NCBI GenBank assembly: GCA_028284705.1
Contig: JANQRE010000029.1
Span: 1 to 42,623, forward strand
Source: Paracoccaceae bacterium
GTDB taxonomy: Bacteria > Pseudomonadota > Alphaproteobacteria > Rhodobacterales > Rhodobacteraceae
DNA: 42,623 nt
Direction of reading: 5' to 3'
Shown here: in pieces, positions 17,938-25,657 of the stretch
Position numbering within the stretch: the stretch's first letter is position 1
Layout: each line of letters starts with the position of its first letter
The notes under the pieces: generated by a model
What the model saw: the letters and a program-made list of their open reading frames with translations, nothing else
What the model was told of the DNA's origin: nothing
The model's database searches: none
Position numbers and translations under genes: made by a program

Positions 17938-19527
17938 TCAGCCGTAGGTTTCGAGCATTTCCTTCAGGTCGTCCAGTGTGTTCGCTTCTTTGATCGGCTT
18001 GTCATGCCTCCAGCGCAGCATGCGCGGAAAGCGCAGAGCGACGCCGGATTTGTGGCGGGGAGAGGCTTGAATGCCCTCGAAGGCTATCTCGAAAACATGG
18101 GTGGGTTTGACGGAGCGCACGGGGCCGAAACGTTCGATGGTGTTCTTTTTGACCCAGGCGGTGATCTGGCGGAACTCGGCGTCGGTAAGGCCGGAATAGG
18201 CCTTGGCGAAAGGGGTTAGCTCGTTGCCGTTCCAGACGGCGAAGGTGAAATCGGTGAAGAGGTTGGCACGGCGGCCCGAGCCGGCTTGGGCATAGATCAT
18301 CACCGCGTCGATGGTCAGAGGGTCGACCTTCCATTTCCACCAATCGCCTTTCTTGCGGCCCGAGAGGTAGGGCGAGGCGAGACGTTTCAGCATGAGGCCT
18401 TCGGAATGCAGATTGCGCGCGTCTTCGCGGATTTGGCCGAGGTCGTCCCATGTCTGGAAATCGAGCGTTTCAGAGAGGCGCAAAGGAAGTGTGTCCGGCA
18501 GGTCGTTCAGCAGTGCCTCAAGGCGTTTGCGGCGCGCGGCATAGGGCTGGTCGCGCAGGTCTTCGCCACCCTGTTCGAGCAGGTCGTAAGCGCGGAGGAC
18601 GGCCGGGGCGTCTTTCAGCAGTTTCTTCGGCACTGTTTTGCGCCCAATGCGTTTTTGCAGGGCGTTGAAAGGCATGGGGGCTTCGTTCTGCCAGGCGAGG
18701 ACTTCGCCATCGAAAACCGTGCCGTCGGGGATGAAATCGGGGAGCTGGGCGAACTCAGGGAAGCGGTCGGTGATCAACTCCTCGCCGCGAGACCACAGGA
18801 AGTGTTGGCCCTGGCGGACGATCAGCTGGCCGCGGATGCCGTCCCATTTCAGCTCGGCGGCCCAGTCGGAGGCATCGCCCAAAGCGTCGAGGCCCTCGAG
18901 CTGATAGGCGAGGTAGAACGGGTAGGGCTTGGAGGCGTCTGCCGTGGGGTCGTCGGTTAATATCAAGTCTTCGAATGTGGTCGTGTCGGGGGTCCAGTCG
19001 CCCATGATCCGGTGCGCGAGTTCTGTCTCGGGGATGTCGGTGGCCTGGGCGAGGGCGCGGGTCATGAGTTTCTGGCTGACGCCGATGCGAAGCCCGCCGG
19101 TGATGAGCTTGTTGAACAGGAAACGTTCAATCGGGGGCAGGGTGGACCAGGCCTGGAGGATGATCGCCTTGCGGTCCTCGATCTCGTGTTGACCGATATC
19201 GCGCACGATGCCGAGCCAATCGGTCAGCGTCTTGTCGGAGGTGCCGGTGGCGGGCGGCAGGACAAGCGCGATGGTCTCGCTGAGATCGCCGACGATGGGG
19301 TAGCTTTCCTCGAAGAGCCAGAGGGGGATGCCGGCCATCTCCGCCGCCCATTCGCGCAGGAGCGTCGTGGTGACCCCGCGTTTCGGACGGCGACCGGAAA
19401 GGAGCGCGATGGTCCAGAGTTTGTCGTCATCGGGCGCCGTACGGAAATAGTCGGCGAGGGCGGCGACCTTGGTGTTGGTCTTGGTCGTCTGATCGAGCGC
19501 GGTGAAGAGGGTCGCAAAGGCCTTCAT
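17938..19527 (-). CDS. ATP-dependent DNA ligase
   Basis: A 529-residue ATP-dependent DNA ligase that seals nicks. After an N-terminal DNA-binding domain, the adenylation motif KWDGIRG puts the AMP-accepting lysine at 227; DGEVLAW, EGLMLKR and WWKWK are later nucleotidyltransferase motifs, and the C-terminal OB fold ends PRFPRMLRWRHDKP-like. It overlaps the preceding exonuclease gene by ATGA (19524-19527), a sign of translational coupling. This ligase/exonuclease pair is a known bacterial gene set, often with a DEXH helicase and a phosphoesterase; neither of those is here. It is an accessory to the NAD-dependent LigA, probably in repair. Confidence 0.94.
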   Translation of the reverse strand: MKAFATLFTALDQTTKTNTKVAALADYFRTAPDDDKLWTIALLSGRRPKRGVTTTLLREWAAEMAGIPLWLFEESYPIVGDLSETIALVLPPATGTSDKTLTDWLGIVRDIGQHEIEDRKAIILQAWSTLPPIERFLFNKLITGGLRIGVSQKLMTRALAQATDIPETELAHRIMGDWTPDTTTFEDLILTDDPTADASKPYPFYLAYQLEGLDALGDASDWAAELKWDGIRGQLIVRQGQHFLWSRGEELITDRFPEFAQLPDFIPDGTVFDGEVLAWQNEAPMPFNALQKRIGRKTVPKKLLKDAPAVLRAYDLLEQGGEDLRDQPYAARRKRLEALLNDLPDTLPLRLSETLDFQTWDDLGQIREDARNLHSEGLMLKRLASPYLSGRKKGDWWKWKVDPLTIDAVMIYAQAGSGRRANLFTDFTFAVWNGNELTPFAKAYSGLTDAEFRQITAWVKKNTIERFGPVRSVKPTHVFEIAFEGIQASPRHKSGVALRFPRMLRWRHDKPIKEANTLDDLKEMLETYG

Positions 19528-20537
19528 GGCGCGGCCTCCTCTTCACTCGGTGCGTCGAGGCTTTCGCCTTCGAACTCCGTCTCCACGATGCCCGCGTCGT
19601 AGCCCTGTTCGGTGAGCCAGCGGGCGAATTGCGAGGTATAGCCATGGGTGACGAAGATGCGTTCGGCGCCGGTGTCCTTGATGGCTGTGTTCAAACCCTC
19701 CCAATCGGCGTGGTCGGACATCACAAAACCCCGGTCGGCGGCGCGGCGGCGGCGCACACCGCGCAGGGCCATCCAGCCAGAGGCGAAAGCGGTGGAGGCA
19801 TTGGGAAACCGGCGCATCCAGGGGCCGCCCATGCCGCCGGGCGTGGCGAGGACAAGCGCGCCGGGATGGTCTTTGATCTTGGTCTCGGGCGTGACGTAGA
19901 TCGTGTCGGGAAGGTGCAAGCCTTGAGCGCGCAGCACCGCGTTGGTGTTCTCGATGGCCCCGTGGGTCAGGATCGGGCCTTGATCGGGGTTGAGGTGGCT
20001 CAGGATGCGTTGCGCTTTACCGAGCGCATAGGCACCGAGCACTGCGGGGCGGCCTGCTGCCTGACACTTTGCCCACCAATCGTGGATTTCATCCACCAAT
20101 TTCGGCTGCGGCGTCCAGGAGAAGACCGGCAGGCCGAAGGTGCATTCGGTGATGAAGGCGTGGCATTTGACGGGCTCGAAAGGTTCGGAGAAGCCGTCAT
20201 CAGTGGTTTTGTAATCGCCGGAGACGACCCAGACCTCGCCATCCACCTCGACGCGAATTTGGGCGGAGCCGGGGACATGGCCTGCGGGGTGGAAGGAGAC
20301 CTGTGCACCGCCGATCTGGCGCGCCTCACCGAAATGGATTGTGTCGAGGGCAATGTCGCCGAGGCGATGCCGCATGACGGGGGCAGCGGCGTCCGTGGCC
20401 AGATATGCGCCATGACCGGGGCGCGCGTGATCGGCGTGACCATGGGTGATGAGGGCGCGCTCCACCGGTCGCCAGGGGTCGACATAGAAATCGCCCGCCT
20501 CGCAATAGATGCCGGATTTGGTGAAGCTCAGAACCAT
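19524..20537 (-). CDS. ligase-associated DNA exonuclease (MBL fold)
   Basis: A 337-residue metallo-beta-lactamase/beta-CASP-type nuclease. The metal motif is ITHGHADHARPGH; FHPAGHVPGSAQI and VVSGDYKTTDDGFSEPF follow, and SDHADWEGL with VTHGYTSQFARWL completes the site. The family accompanies ATP-dependent DNA ligases and is thought to process DNA ends. The chosen ATG at 20537 (MVLSFTKSG) opens the conserved region; the frame is open much further upstream, but that part runs antisense to the aldolase gene. Its stop overlaps the ligase start by four bases. It is divergent from the aldolase gene. Confidence 0.92.
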   Translation of the reverse strand: MVLSFTKSGIYCEAGDFYVDPWRPVERALITHGHADHARPGHGAYLATDAAAPVMRHRLGDIALDTIHFGEARQIGGAQVSFHPAGHVPGSAQIRVEVDGEVWVVSGDYKTTDDGFSEPFEPVKCHAFITECTFGLPVFSWTPQPKLVDEIHDWWAKCQAAGRPAVLGAYALGKAQRILSHLNPDQGPILTHGAIENTNAVLRAQGLHLPDTIYVTPETKIKDHPGALVLATPGGMGGPWMRRFPNASTAFASGWMALRGVRRRRAADRGFVMSDHADWEGLNTAIKDTGAERIFVTHGYTSQFARWLTEQGYDAGIVETEFEGESLDAPSEEEAAP

Positions 20538-20621
20538 GGCAGCGAGCTTAGCGCGTGGCGAGGGGTTTTCACCCCGGAAATCCCCGCCTAGGGTGCGCGG
20601 GCGAGACCGAGGGAGGATTTG

Positions 20622-21377
20622 ATGGGCATTGCGGACCTGAAAACGCGGCTGCTGGCGGGTGAGAAGCTGGTGAGCACGTTTGTGAAGACACCGGCGCTGG
20701 AACTGGTGGAAATTCTTGCGAAATCGGGTCTGGATTACCTGATCCTCGATGCCGAACACGCGCCCTTTGATCGCGCGCGGCTGGACGGCTGTCTGGCGAT
20801 CGGGCGGGCGCTGGATTTCCCGATCCTCGTGCGGGTGCCGGCGGGCACGCCAGCGGAGCTTCTTAAAGTGCTCGATGCCGGTGCCGTGGGCGTGGTCGTG
20901 CCGCATGTGGATTCCGGCGAGAAAGCGCGGATGCTCGGGAAAGCAGCGCATTTCGGTCAGGGCGGGCGCGGCTATGCGGGCTCGACCCGCTGGGCGGGGT
21001 TTGCGACGCGGACGATGCCAGAGGTGATCGCGCAGGATGCCCAGACCATCGTGATGGCGCAGATTGAGGAGCCGGAAGGGGTCGAGGAGATCGAGGAGAT
21101 CGTTGGTGCCGAGGGCATCGATGCGGTCTTCATCGGGCCTGCAGATTTGAGCCTTTGTCTGGGCAAAACCGATATCAATTCGCCCGAATTGGCGGATGCC
21201 ATGACGAAGGTTGGTCAGGCCGCAAAAGCTGCGGGCAAGGCCTATGTGACCTGGGTGCCCAATGGCGCGAAAGCGGCGGAATGGGAGAAATTCGGCTTCA
21301 CCTCCTATGTTGTGGGCTCGGAACATGCCTGGATGCTGCAAGGTGCAAAGACGGTGGTGGCCGATATCAAAGGCTGA
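20622..21377 (+). CDS. HpcH/HpaI aldolase family protein
   Basis: A 251-residue class II pyruvate aldolase or citrate-lyase-like TIM barrel. YLILDAEHAPFD, LVRVPAGTP, GAVGVVVPHVDS, the arginine loop GGRGYAGSTRW and FIGPADLSLCLG are the family's metal-, pyruvate- and substrate-binding elements. Enzymes of this family reversibly cleave 4-hydroxy-2-oxo acids into pyruvate and an aldehyde; the aldehyde is unknown here. The ATG at 20622 has GGGAGG eight bases upstream; a TTG one codon earlier is less likely. It stands alone between divergent and small genes. Confidence 0.9.
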   Translation: MGIADLKTRLLAGEKLVSTFVKTPALELVEILAKSGLDYLILDAEHAPFDRARLDGCLAIGRALDFPILVRVPAGTPAELLKVLDAGAVGVVVPHVDSGEKARMLGKAAHFGQGGRGYAGSTRWAGFATRTMPEVIAQDAQTIVMAQIEEPEGVEEIEEIVGAEGIDAVFIGPADLSLCLGKTDINSPELADAMTKVGQAAKAAGKAYVTWVPNGAKAAEWEKFGFTSYVVGSEHAWMLQGAKTVVADIKG

Positions 21378-21479
21378 TTTGCATCTGCCGCATGACGGCT
21401 TTGCAGATTTTGGGAGATGTCGGATCGCGCAGGGCTTCATAGGTTGTGGCCAAAGCAACTCTCCTTATGAGGCACTCAA

Positions 21480-21617
21480 ATGTATCTGCACTCTGACGAC
21501 CTGCGCGAGATCGAGGCACGGGCGCGTAAAATGCGCGCTGAAGCCATGAAGAACTTCTTCATCAGCCTGTTCTCCCGCTTCCACGTCACAACTCCGAATG
21601 TAGGCAAAACTGCCTAA
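21480..21617 (+). CDS. 45-residue basic protein, RSP_7527-like
   Basis: A 45-residue protein starting MYLHSDDLREIEARARKM and continuing RAEAMKNFFISLFSRF. It consists of one charged amphipathic helix followed by a hydrophobic-basic segment, the plan of the small RSP_7527-type proteins of Rhodobacter relatives and loosely of DUF1127 proteins. AGG lies seven bases before the ATG, and the codon use matches the neighbours, so I consider it real. Function is unknown; small proteins of this sort in this group are often tied to stress or RNA regulation. A long hairpin follows, so it may be its own transcription unit. Confidence 0.65.
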   Translation: MYLHSDDLREIEARARKMRAEAMKNFFISLFSRFHVTTPNVGKTA

Positions 21618-21639
21618 ATTTTGCCGAAAAGGCGCTGGA

Positions 21640-21680
21640 TTGGCCGAGATTTCGCTGTCATTGCGGCGAAATCAGGCCAA
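21640..21680 (+). terminator. 41-nt interrupted hairpin after the 45-aa gene
   Basis: Outer stem TTGGCC/GGCCAA and inner stem GATTTCG/CGAAATC are separated by 2 bases on one side and 1 on the other, with a 12-base loop: 13 paired positions in all. It begins 22 bases after the stop. A shorter stem, GGCAAAA/TTTTGCC at 21603-21625, overlaps the stop codon. There is no T-run, so it may be a processing or protection structure rather than a terminator. Confidence 0.5.
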
Positions 21681-21738
21681 TTCTGGCACCGAAACACCCT
21701 AGCAATTCCTCATTCTCACCGCCTTTTCAGGCCACAGT

Positions 21739-21754
21739 TTAACAAGACGTTAAC
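21739..21754 (+). promoter_or_regulatory. CtrA-type box ahead of lipoprotein gene
   Basis: TTAA-CAAGACG-TTAAC matches the alphaproteobacterial CtrA consensus TTAA-N7-TTAAC exactly. It ends 26 bases before the lipoprotein start codon, a position where a response regulator could control the promoter. Confidence 0.6.
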
Positions 21755-21780
21755 TGGGCTGATCATCGGGAAGGTGAGAT

Positions 21781-22449
21781 ATGAAACTGTTAAGACTCTT
21801 TGCAGCATTGCTGGTCGCAGGTGGCTTGAGCGCCTGTGCGAGCGTTGAAAGTGTTGAAACGCCAACGCGGGGTGCGCCGGATACCACGGCGCCGGTGACC
21901 GCAACTGATCTGTCGGCTTTGAGCGCCAATTGGAAGCTCGTCGATGTACAAGTGAACGTGCCTGAAAATCTGAAAGTCTCGGAAGCCAATCGCTACTATC
22001 CGATCGCGGATATAGTCTGGCGCGGAGATGCGTTCGGCGACCGTCGCAAGCAGATTGCCACGCTGATGGATGACGCGATGACCGCTGGTCTGTCGCATCT
22101 GCAGGGCGAGCGTCCGGTGATCTATAATGTCACCGTTTCGCGCTTCCACTCGATCACCGAGAAGACCAGGTACACGGTCGGTGGTGTGCACAACATCATC
22201 TACACGCTGACGGTGCTCGATGCCGCAACGGGTCAGCCGTTGCATGGGCCGATCAAGACCGAGATTTCGCTGAAAGCCTATGGTGGCGAGCAGGCCTTTG
22301 AAGCCGAACGCCGTGGCCAGACGCAGAAAGTGCGGATCACGAGCCATCTGATCAACAAGATGCGCGCCGCGTTCCCGGGCTCGACCTATGTGGTCACCCG
22401 CAACGAGACCGATCATCTGGCGCTGGTTTACCCGGCGGATATCTACTGA
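21781..22449 (+). CDS. lipoprotein, DUF6778-like
   Basis: A 222-residue protein with a lipoprotein signal: MKLLRLFAALLVAGG then the lipobox LSAC with Cys near residue 19. The mature part, with ENLKVSEANRYYPIADIVWRG and a C-terminal ETDHLALVYP, looks like the DUF6778 proteins of Rhodobacteraceae, recognised by eye only. It should be anchored in the outer or inner membrane. GGAAGGTGAGAT just before the ATG at 21781 is a good ribosome site. A CtrA-type box lies upstream, which suggests cell-cycle or motility-linked control. Confidence 0.82.
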   Translation: MKLLRLFAALLVAGGLSACASVESVETPTRGAPDTTAPVTATDLSALSANWKLVDVQVNVPENLKVSEANRYYPIADIVWRGDAFGDRRKQIATLMDDAMTAGLSHLQGERPVIYNVTVSRFHSITEKTRYTVGGVHNIIYTLTVLDAATGQPLHGPIKTEISLKAYGGEQAFEAERRGQTQKVRITSHLINKMRAAFPGSTYVVTRNETDHLALVYPADIY

Positions 22450-22514
22450 TCGGGGTCTGAGCCCGGCCCCGCGTCGGGTTTGCCGAAGAGTTAAGAGATG
22501 TGTAAGGGGACGGC

Positions 22515-23711
22515 ATGATGTCGTCCCCTTTGCCTGTTCTGCGGCTGAAGCCGAAAGCCGATGCGCGTAAACTGCGCCACGGGTTTCCTTGGGTCTATGA
22601 CGACCAAATCGTGATGGACCGGCGTACCCGCAAAGTCCAACCCGGATCGCTGGCGATCCTGGAGAGCACCGACCGGGCCGCGATCGGTCTGGTGGCGGTG
22701 AACGGGACCTCGAAGATATTTGCGCGCATTCTCGACACCGACCCGATTGCAGTGATCGATCAAGCGTGGTTTGCCGAACGATTTGCCCATGCGCTGGCCC
22801 TGCGGGAGCGGCTTTATGCGGCTCCGTTCTATCGCCTTGTTCATGCCGAGGCGGACGGGTTGCCGGGGGTAGTCATTGACCGGTTTGGCGATGTCGCGGT
22901 GCTGCAACCCAATGCGGCCTGGGCTGAGGAACTGCTCGAGCCGATGGTCGCGGCTTTGACCGAGGTGACCGGGCTGCGGCACGTCTACAAGAATGCGAGC
23001 GGGCGGGCGCGGGGGCTGGAAGGGCTCGATGATCGCTCGGGCTGGCTCTTGGGCGGGGTGTCGGAACCGATTGAGGTGACGATGAACGGGGCCACCTATA
23101 TTGCCGATCTCACCGGCGGGCAGAAGACCGGGTTGTTTTTCGATCAGCGCGAGAACCATGGCTTTGCGGCGCGCTTGTCGAAAGGCGCGCGGGTGCTGGA
23201 TGTGTTCAGCCATGTGGGCGGCTTTGCCTTGGCGGCGCTGGCGGGCGGCGCGCGGGAGGCGCTGTGTATCGACGGCTCTGCCGCTGCGTTGGAACTGGCG
23301 CGGGAGGGGGCGACGAAGAGCGGCTTTGACGACCGGCTGGCAACGCGGCGGGGCGATGCCTTTGATCTGACCGATGAATTGGCCGCCGATGGGCATCTCT
23401 TTGATGTGGTGATCGCCGATCCGCCCGCTTTCGCGCCAAACAAGCAAGCTTTGCATAAGGGGCTCAGGGCCTATGAGCGGGTGGCGCTCCATGCGGCGAA
23501 ACTGGTGGAGCCAGGGGGCTATCTGGGCCTCTGTTCCTGCTCTCATGCCGCCGAATTGTCGAAGTTCCGGCAGGCTTGCCTGCGCGGGATCGGACGGGCG
23601 GGACGGGTGCCGCAGCTGTTACACGTGGGCGGCGCGGGGCCGGATCATCCGACCCATCCGCGGCTGGCGGAAAGCTCTTACCTCAAAGCGCTGTTTTTCC
23701 GGCTTCATTGA
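22515..23711 (+). CDS. class I SAM-dependent rRNA methyltransferase (RlmI-like)
   Basis: A 398-residue RNA methyltransferase. The N-terminal PUA-like part contains LRHGFPWVYDDQI; DLTGGQKTGLFFDQRENH is the RlmI/RlmK-type hallmark; VLDVFSHVGGFALAALAGGA is the SAM-binding loop; VIADPPAFAPNK and LCSCSH are catalytic motifs with the Cys expected of a 5-methylcytosine enzyme. It most likely methylates 23S rRNA, but the position is not proved. The ATG at 22515 follows AAGGGGACGGC; a second ATG follows directly. Its stop overlaps the start of the PIN gene (TGATG), so the two are translationally coupled, as in Rhodobacter relatives. Confidence 0.9.
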   Translation: MMSSPLPVLRLKPKADARKLRHGFPWVYDDQIVMDRRTRKVQPGSLAILESTDRAAIGLVAVNGTSKIFARILDTDPIAVIDQAWFAERFAHALALRERLYAAPFYRLVHAEADGLPGVVIDRFGDVAVLQPNAAWAEELLEPMVAALTEVTGLRHVYKNASGRARGLEGLDDRSGWLLGGVSEPIEVTMNGATYIADLTGGQKTGLFFDQRENHGFAARLSKGARVLDVFSHVGGFALAALAGGAREALCIDGSAAALELAREGATKSGFDDRLATRRGDAFDLTDELAADGHLFDVVIADPPAFAPNKQALHKGLRAYERVALHAAKLVEPGGYLGLCSCSHAAELSKFRQACLRGIGRAGRVPQLLHVGGAGPDHPTHPRLAESSYLKALFFRLH

Positions 23712-24250
23712 TGCGCATCTGCCTGGACGCCTGTGTGCTCTTCCCAACCGTGCTGCGCGAGATTCTGATGGGCTGTGCGACAGCGGGGTTGTTTCAGCCA
23801 ATCTGGTCGGCGCGCATCCTGGAGGAATGGGCGCGGGCGGCAGTGAAGCTGGGCGAGACGGGGGAAATGCAGGCTCGGGGCGAGATCGCTGTGTTGAAAG
23901 CAAACTGGCCGGGGGCAGAGGTGGCGTTGCGCGAGGGCGATCTGGCGCGGCTCTGGCTGCCGGATGAGAATGATGTGCACGTGCTGGCGGCGGCGATCGC
24001 TGGGTCGGCAGATGCAATCCTGACCTTCAACGTGAAGGATTTCCCGAAACATGTGCTGGCGGAGGAGGGGATCGCGCGGCTCTCGCCGGATCCTTATCTG
24101 ATGGATCTTTGGGATCAGAACCCCGATGCGGTGGAAGGCGTCGTGGGGGACGTGCACCGCACGGCTGTGCGCCTATTGGGTGAGGAGATCGCGCTCAGAG
24201 CGTTATTGAAACGCGCGCGATTGCCGCGTCTGGGCAAGGCTTTGGGTTAG
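23711..24250 (+). CDS. PIN domain protein, RSP_2648-like
   Basis: A 179-residue PIN-domain protein. MRICLDACVLFPT carries the first catalytic Asp, EEW the middle acid, LPDENDVHVLAAAIAGSADAILTFNVKDFP the second and third acidic clusters. PIN proteins are metal-dependent RNases, often toxins, but no antitoxin gene is next to it. It is coupled to the rRNA methyltransferase by a one-base overlap (TGATG at 23709-23713), so a role in RNA metabolism together with it is likelier than a toxin-antitoxin unit. Its end overlaps that of the convergent M48 protease gene by four bases. Confidence 0.85.
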   Translation: MRICLDACVLFPTVLREILMGCATAGLFQPIWSARILEEWARAAVKLGETGEMQARGEIAVLKANWPGAEVALREGDLARLWLPDENDVHVLAAAIAGSADAILTFNVKDFPKHVLAEEGIARLSPDPYLMDLWDQNPDAVEGVVGDVHRTAVRLLGEEIALRALLKRARLPRLGKALG

Positions 24251-24960
24251 CCTTGCGCCCATTTCGCCTCATTGGCCTCAATGGCGGCGATGCGCTCTTT
24301 CGATTTCGGGTGGCTTAGAAGCCAGGCGGGCAGGCCAGCGCCAAGACCGCCGGTGAGTTTTTCCAGTTTCAGGAACAGGGTCTTTTGCGGTGCGGTACCG
24401 ATCCCGGCCTTGGTGAGCAGGGCGGAGGCATAGGCGTCGGCCTCGTACTCGTCCTGCCGGGAGAGGCGTGCCGCGAGCATTGAGGTCAGGATATTGGCCA
24501 GCCACACGCCGCCGAAGGGGATGAAACGGCCAAGCACAGTGGCCAGGGCGACGCGAATGGCGTTCTGGCCGGAAAAATCGATCATCCGGCGGCGGGAATG
24601 GCCCAAGGCCACATGGCCAAGCTCATGGGCGATGACGGAGGCCATCTCTTCGGCGCTCACTTCGCCCGCCTTGTAGCGGTTGAAAAAGCCGCGGGTGATG
24701 AAGATGCGACCGTCAGGGGCGGCGAGGCCGTTGATCGGCTCGATCTCGTAGATATGCACCTTGATGCGCGGCAGATCGAGCGCCTCGGCCATCTGGCGGT
24801 TCAGGCGCTCCAGCTCGGGATCGGCGAGGCGCGTGGATTGACGATCCAGCGTCCGCGCGGTGTTCCAGGCGGAGAACTTATAAATCACGAAGCCATAAAG
24901 CAGCGCGAGCAGGATAGGCGAGAGCTTCAGCATAAGCGAGATATGGGGTCTCAGGCGCAT
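24247..24960 (-). CDS. M48 family metalloprotease
   Basis: A membrane-bound zinc protease of 237 residues of the HtpX/M48 group, which degrades or cleaves envelope proteins. An N-terminal transmembrane helix (SPILLALLYGFVIYKF) is followed by the zinc motif HELGH (about 112-116) and the third ligand region DEYEADAYAS. A second hydrophobic stretch lies near VALATVLGRFIPFGGVWLANIL. The start is uncertain: I use the ATG at 24960 (MRLRPHIS); a TTG at 24975 and an ATG at 24933 are also in frame, and none has a clear ribosome site. The 3' end overlaps the PIN gene. Confidence 0.88.
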   Translation of the reverse strand: MRLRPHISLMLKLSPILLALLYGFVIYKFSAWNTARTLDRQSTRLADPELERLNRQMAEALDLPRIKVHIYEIEPINGLAAPDGRIFITRGFFNRYKAGEVSAEEMASVIAHELGHVALGHSRRRMIDFSGQNAIRVALATVLGRFIPFGGVWLANILTSMLAARLSRQDEYEADAYASALLTKAGIGTAPQKTLFLKLEKLTGGLGAGLPAWLLSHPKSKERIAAIEANEAKWAQG

Positions 24961-25267
24961 TTGGGCAAATGACAAAATGCCCGGTCGAAACGCTTTTGCG
25001 GCACATAGCTGCCTCAGGCGAGTCGCGGCGGAGCGTAACTTCGGACGGATATGGCGCGGATATCACACGTCAATCACGGATCGTGAGCGGGTTCTCACGG
25101 GGCAGTGACGCTGTTGGCCGAAGTGATGAAGGGTATGTGCAAAAACGCGCAGAAAATGCCATTTTTTCGTACTTTCGATCGTTGAGAGGTAATCTCGTTG
25201 GGCGCATATTTGTCTCATCGAAACGGGCAAACGCCCAAACACACACAAATCAAATGGAGTAATCATC
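24961..25267. other. non-coding spacer between divergent genes
   Basis: About 300 bases without a convincing gene, ahead of a small exported protein gene and the divergent protease gene. A hairpin CGTGAG/CTCACG with a six-base loop lies at 25082-25099. The right half is AT-richer and should hold the promoter of the exported protein gene, with a long 5' leader possible. I see no riboswitch class I can name. Confidence 0.5.
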
Positions 25268-25498
25268 ATGAAAACCATCCTCGCAACCACCGCTCTCGCA
25301 GTCGCAGTTTTTGCCGGTGCCGCTTCGGCTTCCGTGTCCAACCTGGATGTCAGCACTGTTCAGTCCTACGCCCCTGGCCAGGATGTGAGCGTTCTGACGG
25401 ACGAGAAAATCCGTGACTTGGTTAACACGATCCACGGCGGCAACTCGCCGTCCGACATTCGCGCTGCTGTGAGCGCCGCTCTGCGCAACGCTGGCTAA
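25268..25498 (+). CDS. small exported protein of unknown family
   Basis: A 76-residue protein with a signal peptide: MKTILATTALAVAVFAGAASA, then the mature 50-odd residues SVSNLDVSTVQSY... ending AAVSAALRNAG. The mature part has no Cys and looks like a small helical periplasmic protein; I do not recognise the family. GGAG lies nine bases before the ATG, the codon use is strong, and a textbook terminator follows at 25625, so it is probably well expressed as a single-gene unit. Confidence 0.8.
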   Translation: MKTILATTALAVAVFAGAASASVSNLDVSTVQSYAPGQDVSVLTDEKIRDLVNTIHGGNSPSDIRAAVSAALRNAG

Positions 25499-25624
25499 GC
25501 GGACCGCACCCTCTTCTGGGGCCGAATGTCAGTACCGTCGCTCGTCGTCCGTCCAAACATTACGTGCTCCGGAACCAAACTTGGTCTGAACTCCCCGTTC
25601 CCCTCATACCAGACCAAGCAGATA

Positions 25625-25657
25625 CCCCTCAGGCCTCCCCCGCCTGAGGGGTTTTCT
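25625..25657 (+). terminator. rho-independent terminator
   Basis: CCCCTCAGG pairs with CCTGAGGGG around a nine-base C-rich loop and is followed by TTTTCT. It lies 127 bases after the small exported protein gene and just before the end of the convergent VWA gene; the T-run favours the plus strand. Confidence 0.85.

Noticed and set aside
19629-20591. 320-codon plus-strand frame over the exonuclease gene
   Set aside because: It is the mirror of a conserved metallo-beta-lactamase-fold gene and is Gly/Ala-rich shadow sequence.
23711-24250. PIN protein as toxin of a toxin-antitoxin pair
   Set aside because: No small antitoxin gene is adjacent; it is coupled to an rRNA methyltransferase instead.
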